64,000 bases of DNA from BOG-931 sp963781725. GTDB taxonomy: Bacteria; Pseudomonadota; Alphaproteobacteria; Rhizobiales; Xanthobacteraceae. Of this stretch, positions 53,760 to 62,163 are shown in pieces. The stretch is from contig CAWAGV010000001.1 of NCBI GenBank assembly GCA_963781725.1, positions 682,001 to 746,000 on the forward strand, in the 5' to 3' direction. The notes beneath the pieces are model-generated. The model had not been told where the DNA came from. It did not search any database and saw nothing but the letters and a program-made list of their open reading frames with translations. Position 1 is the first letter of the stretch; every line of letters begins with the position of its first letter. A program made the translations under genes and the position numbers.

Positions 53760-55013
53760 ATGAGCGCCTACAAATCCGACTTTCTCAATGTCCTCGCCAC
53801 GCGGGGATTTATCCACCAGGTCTCGGAACCCGAGGCGCTGGATGCGCTCGCCTGCAAGTCGGTCGTCACCGCCTATATCGGCTTCGATTGCACCGCCCCT
53901 TCCCTGCATGTCGGCTCGCTGCTGCCGATCATGATGCTGCACTGGATGCAGCAGACCGGCCATCGTCCGATTGCCTTGATGGGCGGCGGCACCACGCGTG
54001 TCGGCGATCCATCCGGCAAGGACGAAAGCCGCAGGCTCCTCACCGATCAGATCATCAACGACAACCTGACCAGCATCCGCCGGATCTTCTCGCGTTTCCT
54101 GCGCTTCGGTGACGGCAAAAACGATGCGGTGATGGCCAACAACGCCGACTGGCTCAACACGCTCAACTACATCGACTTCCTGCGCGATATCGGCCGCCAC
54201 TTCTCGATCAACCGGATGCTGACCTTCGATTCCGTCAAGCTCCGGCTCGAGCGCCAGCAGGAACTGTCGTTCCTCGAATTCAACTACATGATCCTGCAAG
54301 CCTACGATTTCGTCGAACTGAACCGGCGCTATGGCTGCGTGCTGCAGATGGGCGGCTCGGATCAGTGGGGCAACATCGTCAACGGCATCGATCTCGGCCG
54401 CCGCACCAACAACGCGCAGCTGTTCGCGCTGACCTCGCCGCTGATCACCACCTCATCCGGCGCCAAGATGGGCAAGACCGCGGCCGGCGCGGTATGGCTC
54501 GATGCATCCCAGGTGAGCCCGTACGACTACTGGCAATACTGGCGCAATACCGAGGATGCCGACGTGGCGCGCTTCCTGAAGCTGTTCACGGTGCTGCCGC
54601 TCGACGAAATCGAGCGGCTGGCGACGCTCAAGGGCGCCGAGATCAACGAAGCGAAGAAGATTCTCGCCACCGAGGCGACCGCGCTGGTGCACGGCAAGGC
54701 CGCGGCGGAGGAAGCCGCAGGCACGGCACGCACGACTTTCGAGGAAGGCGGCCTCGGTGCAAGCCTGCCAAGCGTCGACGTGTCGCGCGCCGAACTCAAC
54801 GCCGGCCTCGGCGTGCTAGCCGCATTCGTCAAAGCCGGCCTTGCGGCGTCGAACGGCGAAGTCCGCCGCGCGATCGCCAACAACGCCATCCTCGTCAACG
54901 ACGTTCGCGTCACCAGCGACAAGGCCACGATCGGCGAGGCGGATGTCACCGCCGAGGGCGTGGTGAAGCTCTCACTCGGCCGCAAGCGTCACGTCCTGCT
55001 GAAGCCGGTGTGA
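53760..55013 (+). CDS. tyrS: Tyrosyl-tRNA synthetase
   Basis: Attaches tyrosine to its tRNA. The Rossmann catalytic core has YIGFDCTAPSLHVGSL (HIGH variant HVGS, near residue 48), QMGGSDQWGNI near 205 and GAKMGKT (the KMSKS loop) near 240. A C-terminal S4 RNA-binding domain carries GEVRRAIANNAILVND. The length of 417 residues is typical. It converges on the AsmA-like gene with a single base between stops. Confidence 0.96.
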   Translation: MSAYKSDFLNVLATRGFIHQVSEPEALDALACKSVVTAYIGFDCTAPSLHVGSLLPIMMLHWMQQTGHRPIALMGGGTTRVGDPSGKDESRRLLTDQIINDNLTSIRRIFSRFLRFGDGKNDAVMANNADWLNTLNYIDFLRDIGRHFSINRMLTFDSVKLRLERQQELSFLEFNYMILQAYDFVELNRRYGCVLQMGGSDQWGNIVNGIDLGRRTNNAQLFALTSPLITTSSGAKMGKTAAGAVWLDASQVSPYDYWQYWRNTEDADVARFLKLFTVLPLDEIERLATLKGAEINEAKKILATEATALVHGKAAAEEAAGTARTTFEEGGLGASLPSVDVSRAELNAGLGVLAAFVKAGLAASNGEVRRAIANNAILVNDVRVTSDKATIGEADVTAEGVVKLSLGRKRHVLLKPV

Positions 55014-55014
55014 T

Positions 55015-58000
55015 TTACTGATTGCCGTTGCTGTCGGCGGACGGATAAGTCTGATTGCTCATCGGGTATTCGAACACTTTGCGCAGCAATCCCGGCGCCA
55101 GCGCCGATACCGGATTGATGTGCAGGACCGGATTGCCCGGCCGCCCCACCACTTCATAGGTGATGCCGATCAGCCCTTCCTTCTCGCCGCCGAGGAACAG
55201 GCCGACGATCGGCAACTGGCCAAGCAGATTGTTCGGGCCATAAAGCGGCACTAGCGTGCCGCGCATGTGCAATTCATCGTGCGTGTAATCGACGAGCCCG
55301 TCGATCGTGGCGCCGAGCAGCGGCCCGCGTACCACGCCGTCGCGCAATATCACCCGTCCCGGCGATTTGTCGAAATCGACCTTCATGCTGGAGAACTGCA
55401 TGTTGTTGCGTTGGGCATAATCGGCATTCGACGACACCGCCTGCTGCAACTGCGCTTCGTCGTGGATCGAGAAATCGCGCACCGTCAGCGTGCCGCGCTG
55501 CAGCGGATTCTCCGCCGATGGCGCTTCCATGGCCATCACCATCTGGCCGCCCGACATGCGCGCATAGACATCGGTGAAGCGGAACAGCGCTCCGCCGTCG
55601 TTGGTCGTCAGGACCACGGCCTGCCGGCCGCCCGGCCGGCCGCCGCGCAGATCGCCGGTCAGGCCGGCATCGCGTCCGATCTTGGCGGACAGCCCGAAGC
55701 TGCGGATTTCGCCGGCCCGGCGCGATATTTTCAGATCGAAGTTGCGCACTGCCTCGCCGTTGAAGCCGACAACGGCGCCGAGCTTCATGTCGAGATCGAG
55801 GTCGACGGTCTTCTGCTTGCCCTGTTGCGGATTGGCCGGTCCGCCGCTCACGGTTTTGAGGAAACCGCGGCCGTCATAGACGTCGCCGCGCATCATGATC
55901 TTCCACGCGCCGTCCGCGGCGCGATCGACCTTGAGGTTGGAACGGTCGCCGTCGGAGAAACCAAAGGACGGGAAATTCGCCGACACAAGCTCGCCGGAAC
56001 CGTCGAGTTCGATTGAACCTTTGACGCCGGTGCCGACGCCTTCGATCGCGAGATCGTCGATACGGGTCGATTGCGGCTTGGTGGTGAGTGTGAACGTCGC
56101 GCGGGCCGGCTTGCCGGCCGGCTTGACCCATCCGGGCATGTAGCCGTTGATCTGGGCCGGCGTCAGATCGGCTTCGATGGAGAACCGGCCGTCGCGCTCC
56201 GGACCGCTGCCGACGCGGCCGGCGAGCCGGATCGGAATCGAGCCGCCAATCGAATTCGACGGATCGATGCCGAAGTTGTTGCGCGCGTTTTCGTCGAGCA
56301 TGCCGGTCAAGCTGACATCGGCTTCGCTATCGCCGCGCGCCTTGCGGTATTCGAGGCTGGCCGGCGTGCCGCCGATCTTGACGTCGCCCTTCAGCGTGAA
56401 GCCCTGGTTGGTGGCCGCGACTTTGAGCGCCGCCGCGTCGACGCGCTGTCCCATGATCAGTTTGTCGGCGGAAAAATTCGTCGCATCGACCGCGACTTGA
56501 TATTGCGTCGAACCGGGCGGCAGGTCGGACCGCAGCGGCATGCCAAGCTGCACTTGCGCAGTCATCGTGCCGCGCGTCGTTGCCGGATCGAACGGTACGC
56601 CGGAAGCATCGCGCAGCCGGTCCATGGCCAGCAATTCGACAGCCGCCTGCACCGGGCCATCGAGCTTGAATTTCACCCGCGCCGGCGGCGCGTGCGGCGC
56701 GGTGTCGGGCACCTCGAACTGACCGCCGGAAATCAGGAGCTTGCGTCCGCTTGGCAGGTCGGCGGTGGCCTTGCCCACCGATATGACGGCATCGCGCCCG
56801 ACGATATGCACGTTGAGATCGGCGTCACGAAGCTCCGGCAAGCCTTCAACCGGCTGGATGATGCAATTGCTGACCTGGGCGTCGATCGAAAGGCCGTCGT
56901 CCGGCACCGGCGGCCCGTCGGCTTTCAGCGTCTCAAACGGCGCATTCACGGCGATCACGACGCGTTCGACGGTGCCGCTCTTGATGTGGGCAAGAAACCA
57001 GTCGCGCACCTTGGGCGTCACGAACACCGGCCATAGCCGCTTGAGCGATTCTGCCGGCATTTTCGTCGCGGCAACTCCGGCAACCAGGCGGACATCGCCA
57101 TTGGCCGGCTCCGCCCTGCCCGATATCGCAAGGCCGATATCGCCATTGCCGACGTCGCCGTTGTCGATCACCAGAACTTTCTTGCCCGCGTCGTAGCGGC
57201 CGCTCACCGCAATGCGATTGAGAACAAGCGCATCGCCCGTACTAGCCGGTGGATTGAGCACGATCGAGCCGCCGCCGACCCGAAACGCCCAGATGCCGCC
57301 GACCTGATCGGGTGCGTGCAGCTGTCCCATCAGCGTCATGCGGTTCTGCCCGGAAACGATCTGAAGGGGCATCGTCAGCACGCGGTTGGCGGCGTCCCAG
57401 TCGAGCTTGACTTCGGCGCGATCGATATCGACACGGCCGTCGTCGCCGCTGCTGAGGAACCCGGCATCCGCAACGATCCGCCCGGTCAAGCTCTGCGGCA
57501 CACCATCGGCGCCGATTTCGCCGCGCAGGCTGGCTGACAGCGGCAAATTCGTTTCCACGCTGCCGTCACCGACGCGGCCCGCCAGAAGCAGATCGTTCGC
57601 GGCAACCCGGCGGCCTTCGATCGCGATGCTGTGGGCGCCATTGCGGGTCGGCTTGATCGCGGCCGTCAGCCCCCACGGTCGCGCTGCGTTGTCGGAGCCA
57701 ACCGTCAGGGTGACGCCGCCGCCGCGCGGCCGCTCCACGCTGAGCGTAATGTCGCGAAAGCTCCATTGCTTGCCGGTACGTTCGTCATCGACCGTGAGAT
57801 TGCCGTCCTTCAGTCCGAGTTCGCGCAGATCATGGCCGTCGAGACCGCTCTCGCCGATGCCGTCAATCCAGTTCAGCAGCGCGGCGAAGATATCGCCGGA
57901 CGAGCGCGACAGCGCAGCCACTGCCGGCGACCCGGCAGGAGACGGCGCCGCGGCGGGAGGAGCCGCGCCAATCGCGGAACCGGCGGCAAGCGGCGCAATC

Positions 58001-58584
58001 GCCGTGGCGATGGGATGCTTGTCAGCGCCGGCGAATACCGTGACGTCGCCGTTATGTTCAATGCGGATCGCCATCTCGGCGCCGACCAGATTGAGGCTTT
58101 CGGCGCGCATGCGGCCACTCAGCAGGCTCATGCTGGAGACGTGGACTTCCGCCTTCGGAGCGCTGGCGACCACCGTGCCGTCGGGATCCCGCACCACGAT
58201 ATCGCGGATGCGCACGGCGGCGCCGTTCGAGGTTCGCTCGATCTGCGTGCCGCCGACGTGAACTCTATGGTCTTTGCCGAAGTTCTCTTCGATCGCCGCG
58301 GCGAGCCATGGCGTGGCGACGTCAAACTGGATTGGGCCGCTCGACAAGCGCCACCACAGGCCAAGCACTCCGGCCAGCAGGACGCTCGCGACGATGGCGC
58401 TGCCGATCCCGACCCTGCGGATCAACAGCCGGTGCCGCGACAGCAACCGGCGATAGGCCGCGGCATACGGATTGCTGCTGACACGCTGAACGCGCGTATC
58501 CATCGGCCTGGGGCCCGGCCGGCGCGTATGCGCGCCCGACTCCCAACGCGGAAGCGCAGCGTTCTGCCTTTCCTGATTAGTCAT
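55015..58584 (-). CDS. Large AsmA-like / DUF3971 envelope protein
   Basis: A 1189-residue protein with one N-terminal membrane helix (VGIGSAIVASVLLAGVLGLWW, about 60-80) after a basic cytoplasmic leader, then a long repetitive beta-rich periplasmic part. The C-terminal quarter has the AsmA_2 type pattern GVVRGPLLGATIDGLVDYTHDELHMRGTLVPLYG and GLIGITYEVVGRPGNP, both family hallmarks, which I relate to YhdP/TamB-like bridge proteins proposed to move phospholipids between membranes. GAGGGGGC stands before the ATG. It is convergent with tyrS and divergent from the peroxiredoxin gene. Confidence 0.9.
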   Translation of the reverse strand: MTNQERQNAALPRWESGAHTRRPGPRPMDTRVQRVSSNPYAAAYRRLLSRHRLLIRRVGIGSAIVASVLLAGVLGLWWRLSSGPIQFDVATPWLAAAIEENFGKDHRVHVGGTQIERTSNGAAVRIRDIVVRDPDGTVVASAPKAEVHVSSMSLLSGRMRAESLNLVGAEMAIRIEHNGDVTVFAGADKHPIATAIAPLAAGSAIGAAPPAAAPSPAGSPAVAALSRSSGDIFAALLNWIDGIGESGLDGHDLRELGLKDGNLTVDDERTGKQWSFRDITLSVERPRGGGVTLTVGSDNAARPWGLTAAIKPTRNGAHSIAIEGRRVAANDLLLAGRVGDGSVETNLPLSASLRGEIGADGVPQSLTGRIVADAGFLSSGDDGRVDIDRAEVKLDWDAANRVLTMPLQIVSGQNRMTLMGQLHAPDQVGGIWAFRVGGGSIVLNPPASTGDALVLNRIAVSGRYDAGKKVLVIDNGDVGNGDIGLAISGRAEPANGDVRLVAGVAATKMPAESLKRLWPVFVTPKVRDWFLAHIKSGTVERVVIAVNAPFETLKADGPPVPDDGLSIDAQVSNCIIQPVEGLPELRDADLNVHIVGRDAVISVGKATADLPSGRKLLISGGQFEVPDTAPHAPPARVKFKLDGPVQAAVELLAMDRLRDASGVPFDPATTRGTMTAQVQLGMPLRSDLPPGSTQYQVAVDATNFSADKLIMGQRVDAAALKVAATNQGFTLKGDVKIGGTPASLEYRKARGDSEADVSLTGMLDENARNNFGIDPSNSIGGSIPIRLAGRVGSGPERDGRFSIEADLTPAQINGYMPGWVKPAGKPARATFTLTTKPQSTRIDDLAIEGVGTGVKGSIELDGSGELVSANFPSFGFSDGDRSNLKVDRAADGAWKIMMRGDVYDGRGFLKTVSGGPANPQQGKQKTVDLDLDMKLGAVVGFNGEAVRNFDLKISRRAGEIRSFGLSAKIGRDAGLTGDLRGGRPGGRQAVVLTTNDGGALFRFTDVYARMSGGQMVMAMEAPSAENPLQRGTLTVRDFSIHDEAQLQQAVSSNADYAQRNNMQFSSMKVDFDKSPGRVILRDGVVRGPLLGATIDGLVDYTHDELHMRGTLVPLYGPNNLLGQLPIVGLFLGGEKEGLIGITYEVVGRPGNPVLHINPVSALAPGLLRKVFEYPMSNQTYPSADSNGNQ

Positions 58585-58748
58585 GCCCCCTCGGGCGTCC
58601 CCTCGACCGTGGCGCTGTCAGAACGTATCGCAGCTTGTCGTCATGCTAACCGGCACATCCCACGGGGTCGATAGAATCGACCACCCCCGCCGACCTGCGT
58701 ATTCTGGCGATACAGAGTGCCTCTCGGAAAGCGTCGAAAGGAAGGCGT

Positions 58749-59384
58749 ATGGCCCGTAAGTCCCGATCCGCACGGAAGGTTGCCGCGAAGAAACCCGCAA
58801 AAACCAAGGCTAAAACCAAGGCCAAGACAGCGAAGGTCAAGGCGGCCAAGTCAGCGACCGCCAAGATCGCGACAACAACCGCAACAGCCCAGACCGGAAC
58901 CAAGGCCAAGGCGCCGGCAGGCAAGCTCGCCCCCGGAGCCAGTGCGCCCGACTTCAGCCTGCCCCGCGATGGCGGCGGCACCATCTCGCTGGCCGATTTC
59001 GCCGGGCAAAAGCTTGCGCTTTATTTCTATCCCCGCGCCGATACCCCCGGCTGCACCAGGGAAGCAATCGACTTCTCGCGGCTGCAAAGCGCCTTCGCCA
59101 AAGCCAATACGCAGGTGCTCGGCGTGTCCGCCGATCCGGTGCCGGCGCAGGACAAGTTCAAGGCCAAATATAAGCTCGGTATCGCGCTCGCTTCCGACGA
59201 AAAGCATCGCATGCTGGAGGCTTACGGAGTTTGGCAAGAAAAGTCGCTATATGGCCGGAAATTCATGGGAATTGTACGCTCGACCGTGTTGATCGGCACC
59301 GACCGGCGCATCGCGCGAATTTGGCCGAAAGTCTTCGTCGATGGTCATGCCGACGAGGTCCTGGCCGCCGCCAAAGCCTTGTGA
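58749..59384 (+). CDS. Peroxiredoxin (BCP/Prx family) with a lysine-rich N-terminal extension
   Basis: Reduces peroxides. Residues 1-57 are lysine/alanine/threonine rich (KAKTKAKTAKVKAAK), like histone H1 tails. The thioredoxin-fold domain follows from GASAPDFSLPRDGGG, with the peroxidatic Cys102 in DTPGCTREA. The resolving cysteine of E. coli BCP, five residues later, is replaced by Ile107, so it is a one-cysteine type or uses a cysteine in a partner. AAGGAAGG precedes the ATG. It is divergent from the AsmA-like gene. Confidence 0.9.
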   Translation: MARKSRSARKVAAKKPAKTKAKTKAKTAKVKAAKSATAKIATTTATAQTGTKAKAPAGKLAPGASAPDFSLPRDGGGTISLADFAGQKLALYFYPRADTPGCTREAIDFSRLQSAFAKANTQVLGVSADPVPAQDKFKAKYKLGIALASDEKHRMLEAYGVWQEKSLYGRKFMGIVRSTVLIGTDRRIARIWPKVFVDGHADEVLAAAKAL

Positions 59385-59513
59385 TTGTTGCGGAAGTATT
59401 TACCGAAGGCAGCAAAATCGCTGCCGCAATTTGCCGAATGTTAACCATAAACGGTGCACGTTCCGCGCCCGGGCTACCGGTCATTGCGATGACCGGAGCG
59501 GGTGGGAGCGTCA

Positions 59514-60839
59514 ATGTCGCAGTGGTCGGCGTCTTCGCAACGGGTAGCGCGTGCCCAGCACTACGCTTGGGATGACGCGCGTAGCGCCCGTCCGCGTCCG
59601 CCCGCTCCCGCCGCAAATCCAAAGCAACAGCCGGTCCGGAGCGCCGGTGCTGGCTACACGATCGCGCACCGCGGCCGGCAAATCCGGTTCGGCCCGGTCG
59701 CGTTCTGGATCGTCGTCGGCACGGTTGTGATCCTTGCCGGCTGGTCGGCGACCACCGCCACTTATTTCGCCTTCAGTGACGACGTTATCAAAGGCGTCCT
59801 CGCCCGGCAGGCCGAGCAGCAATACGCCTATGAGGATCGCATCGCCGAATTGCGGGCGCAGATCGACCGCACCATGAGCCGGCAACTGCTCGATCAGGAG
59901 CAGTTCGAGCAGAAGCTCAACGACCTCGTGCGCCGGCAGTCGGCGCTTGAATCGCGCGCGACCGCGCTCGGCGGCATTACCGATCCGGCGACGACCGGCT
60001 CGATCAAACAAGGCGGATCGCTGGACGCGGCGAAAGCATCGCCGACCGGCGACTCGATGCTGCGGCCGCAGCGGCTCGACCGCGGCACTTACCTCGAACC
60101 GTCGAACGCTCCGGGCAATCGCGGCAACGGCAAGGACGACATCGCCACCAGGTTCAGCCGCCTCGAAGCATCGATCGATCGCGTCGACCACCGCCAGGTC
60201 TCGGCGCTCGCGCAATTGCAGGATCGCTACGAAAGCAAGGCGCGCAAGTTGCGCGGCGTATTTGCCGACCTCGGGCTGAAAGTCGATGCGCCGCCCGGTG
60301 GCGCTGTCGGCGGTCCGTTCGTTCCGGTCAAGCTGCCGGTGGCGGGACAAAGTTTCGAGCGCGCGGTCACGCAGGTGAGTATCGCGCGGGCTTATGCCAA
60401 CAAGCTGAGCGCCACCCTTGCCTCGGTGCCGTTGCGTGCGCCGGTCACCGGCGACATTGACGAAACCTCGCCGTTCGGCGTGCGCGTCGATCCGTTCATG
60501 CGCGTCGCGGCGATGCATACCGGAATCGATTTCCGCGGCGCCATGGGCGAACCCATTCACGTCACGGCCGGAGGCACGGTGACTTCGGCCGGCTGGAGCG
60601 GCGGCTACGGCAATATGGTCGAGGTCGGTCATGGCAACGGGCTTGCGACCCGTTACGGCCATCTTTCGGCAATCGACGTGAAAGTCGGCCAGGTTGTTCG
60701 CATCGGCCAGGTGATCGGACGCCTCGGCTCGACCGGCCGTTCGACCGGGCCGCATGTGCACTACGAAACCCGTGTGAACGGCGAGGCGGTCAATCCGGCA
60801 AAATTCCTCAACGCCGGAGAGCAGTTGTTCGGCGGCTAG
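59514..60839 (+). CDS. M23-family (LytM) peptidoglycan metallopeptidase, membrane-anchored
   Basis: A 441-residue protein with a polar N-terminus, one membrane helix (GPVAFWIVVGTVVILAGW, near residues 60-78), a coiled-coil part (DRIAELRAQIDRTMSRQLLDQEQFEQ in pieces), and a C-terminal M23 domain with the zinc motifs MHTGIDF and HVHYE. Such proteins cut or regulate cutting of peptidoglycan. The ATG at 59514 has GGGAG about 6 bases upstream; the frame extends to a GTG at 59502. Confidence 0.92.
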   Translation: MSQWSASSQRVARAQHYAWDDARSARPRPPAPAANPKQQPVRSAGAGYTIAHRGRQIRFGPVAFWIVVGTVVILAGWSATTATYFAFSDDVIKGVLARQAEQQYAYEDRIAELRAQIDRTMSRQLLDQEQFEQKLNDLVRRQSALESRATALGGITDPATTGSIKQGGSLDAAKASPTGDSMLRPQRLDRGTYLEPSNAPGNRGNGKDDIATRFSRLEASIDRVDHRQVSALAQLQDRYESKARKLRGVFADLGLKVDAPPGGAVGGPFVPVKLPVAGQSFERAVTQVSIARAYANKLSATLASVPLRAPVTGDIDETSPFGVRVDPFMRVAAMHTGIDFRGAMGEPIHVTAGGTVTSAGWSGGYGNMVEVGHGNGLATRYGHLSAIDVKVGQVVRIGQVIGRLGSTGRSTGPHVHYETRVNGEAVNPAKFLNAGEQLFGG

Positions 60840-60887
60840 AGCATGATCCGGAAAAGTGGATACCGGTTTTCCGAAAAGATCATGCTC
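60839..60887. repeat. Dispersed Rhizobiales-type palindrome after the M23 gene
   Basis: GAGCATGATC-CGGAAAA and TTTTCCG-AAAAGATCATGCTC form near-perfect arms around GTGGATACCGG. It begins at the last base of the M23 stop codon. The GAGCATGATCCGGAAAA sequence is familiar as a multi-copy intergenic element in Hyphomicrobiales (from memory). It may also act as a bidirectional terminator, since prfB converges here. Confidence 0.8.
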
Positions 60888-60967
60888 CACTAAAAACAAC
60901 TAGTAGACCGTGAAGCGGATCTTGCCATTCGCTGCTGCCCCGCCCCGAGTGCTTGAAGCGGACCGCC

Positions 60968-62102
60968 CTACTCGACGTCTTCGACCTTGTCGGGGCCGGT
61001 TCCGAAGGCCTTCTGCGCCAAGGCGGCTTCCGTGAATTGATCGATATCGCCGTCGAGAACGCCGGCGGTGTTCGATGTCGAAACTCCGGTGCGCAGATCC
61101 TTGACCATCTGGTACGGCTGCAAAACGTAGGACCGTATCTGGTGACCCCAGCCGATATCGGTTTTGGCGGCCTGATCGGCAGCGGCCTTTTCCTCGCGCT
61201 TCTTCAACTCGAGTTCGTAGAGTTTTGCGCGCAGCATCTGCCACGCGCGGGCGCGGTTGCGGTGCTGGGAACGGTCATCCTGGCAGACCACGGCGATATT
61301 GGTCGGGATGTGCGTCAGCCGGATCGCCGATTCCGTCTTGTTGACGTGCTGGCCTCCGGCGCCGCCAGAACGCATCGTATCGGTGCGCACGTCGGCTTCC
61401 TTGATGTCCACTTTGATGGTGTCATCGACGACCGGATAGACATTCACGCTGGCGAACGAGGTGTGGCGGCGCGCATTGGAATCGAACGGTGAAATGCGCA
61501 CCAGCCGGTGCACGCCGTTTTCCGTTTTGAGCCAGCCATAGGCGTTGCGGCCCTTGATTTCGATCGTTGCCGATTTGATGCCGGCCTCTTCGCCGCGGGT
61601 CTCTTCGATAAAATCGACCTTGAAACCGCGGTGCTCGGCCCAGCGGCTGTACATGCGAAGCAGCATCGAAGCCCAGTCCTGGCTTTCGGTGCCGCCGGCG
61701 CCGGCATGGACCTCGAGATAGGTATTGTTGTTGTCGGCTTCGCCCGACAGCAGCGCCTCAAGCTCGCGGCGGGCGACTTCGACCTTGAGCTTGCGTAGCA
61801 CCGCTTCTGCCTCGGCAACGACGCTCTGGTCCTTTTCGGCCTCGCCGAGATCGATCAGCGCGACCTGATCGTCGAGCTCCCGGTCGATATGGCTTAACGC
61901 GTTCAGGCTGTCGTCGAGCGCCGTGCGCTCCTGCATCACGCGGCTGGCGCGCTGCGGGTCGTTCCAGAGGCCGGGATCCTCGGCCTGCCGGTTCAGCTCG
62001 GCAAGCCGCACACGCGCCTTGTCGACGTCAAAGATGCCTCCTCAGCAGTCCCGCGGACTGCTTGATCTCGTCGACAATGGTTGAAATTTCCGCGCGCATC
62101 AT
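60968..62102 (-). CDS. prfB: Peptide chain release factor 2, with programmed +1 frameshift
   Basis: Ends translation at UGA and UAA. The gene starts at ATG 62102 (MMRAEISTIVDEIKQ), 24 codons to an in-frame TGA (62028-62030), then a +1 shift at CTT-TGA-C continues as LDVDKARVRLAELN and runs to 60968, a product of about 377 residues. The slip site is CTTTGAC at 62027-62033 with an internal AGGAGG at 62037-62042, three bases upstream, as in the known RF2 autoregulation. The GGQ motif (SGGAGGQHVNKTESA) and the tripeptide SPF are present. It is next to the penicillin-binding protein gene. Confidence 0.97.
62027..62042 (-). promoter_or_regulatory. Programmed +1 frameshift signal of prfB
   Basis: In transcript order it reads AGGAGG, CAT, CTT, TGA, C. 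The Shine-Dalgarno-like AGGAGG pairs with 16S rRNA and the slow UGA stop favours slippage on CUU. Low RF2 raises the shift, so the protein limits its own synthesis. The elements match the well-studied E. coli prfB signal. Confidence 0.95.
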
Positions 62103-62163
62103 GGTGCTCCAGCGGAGCGATTTAATCGCTTGCGGGGTTTAGCGCAACGCGTCGCTCAGTAGC

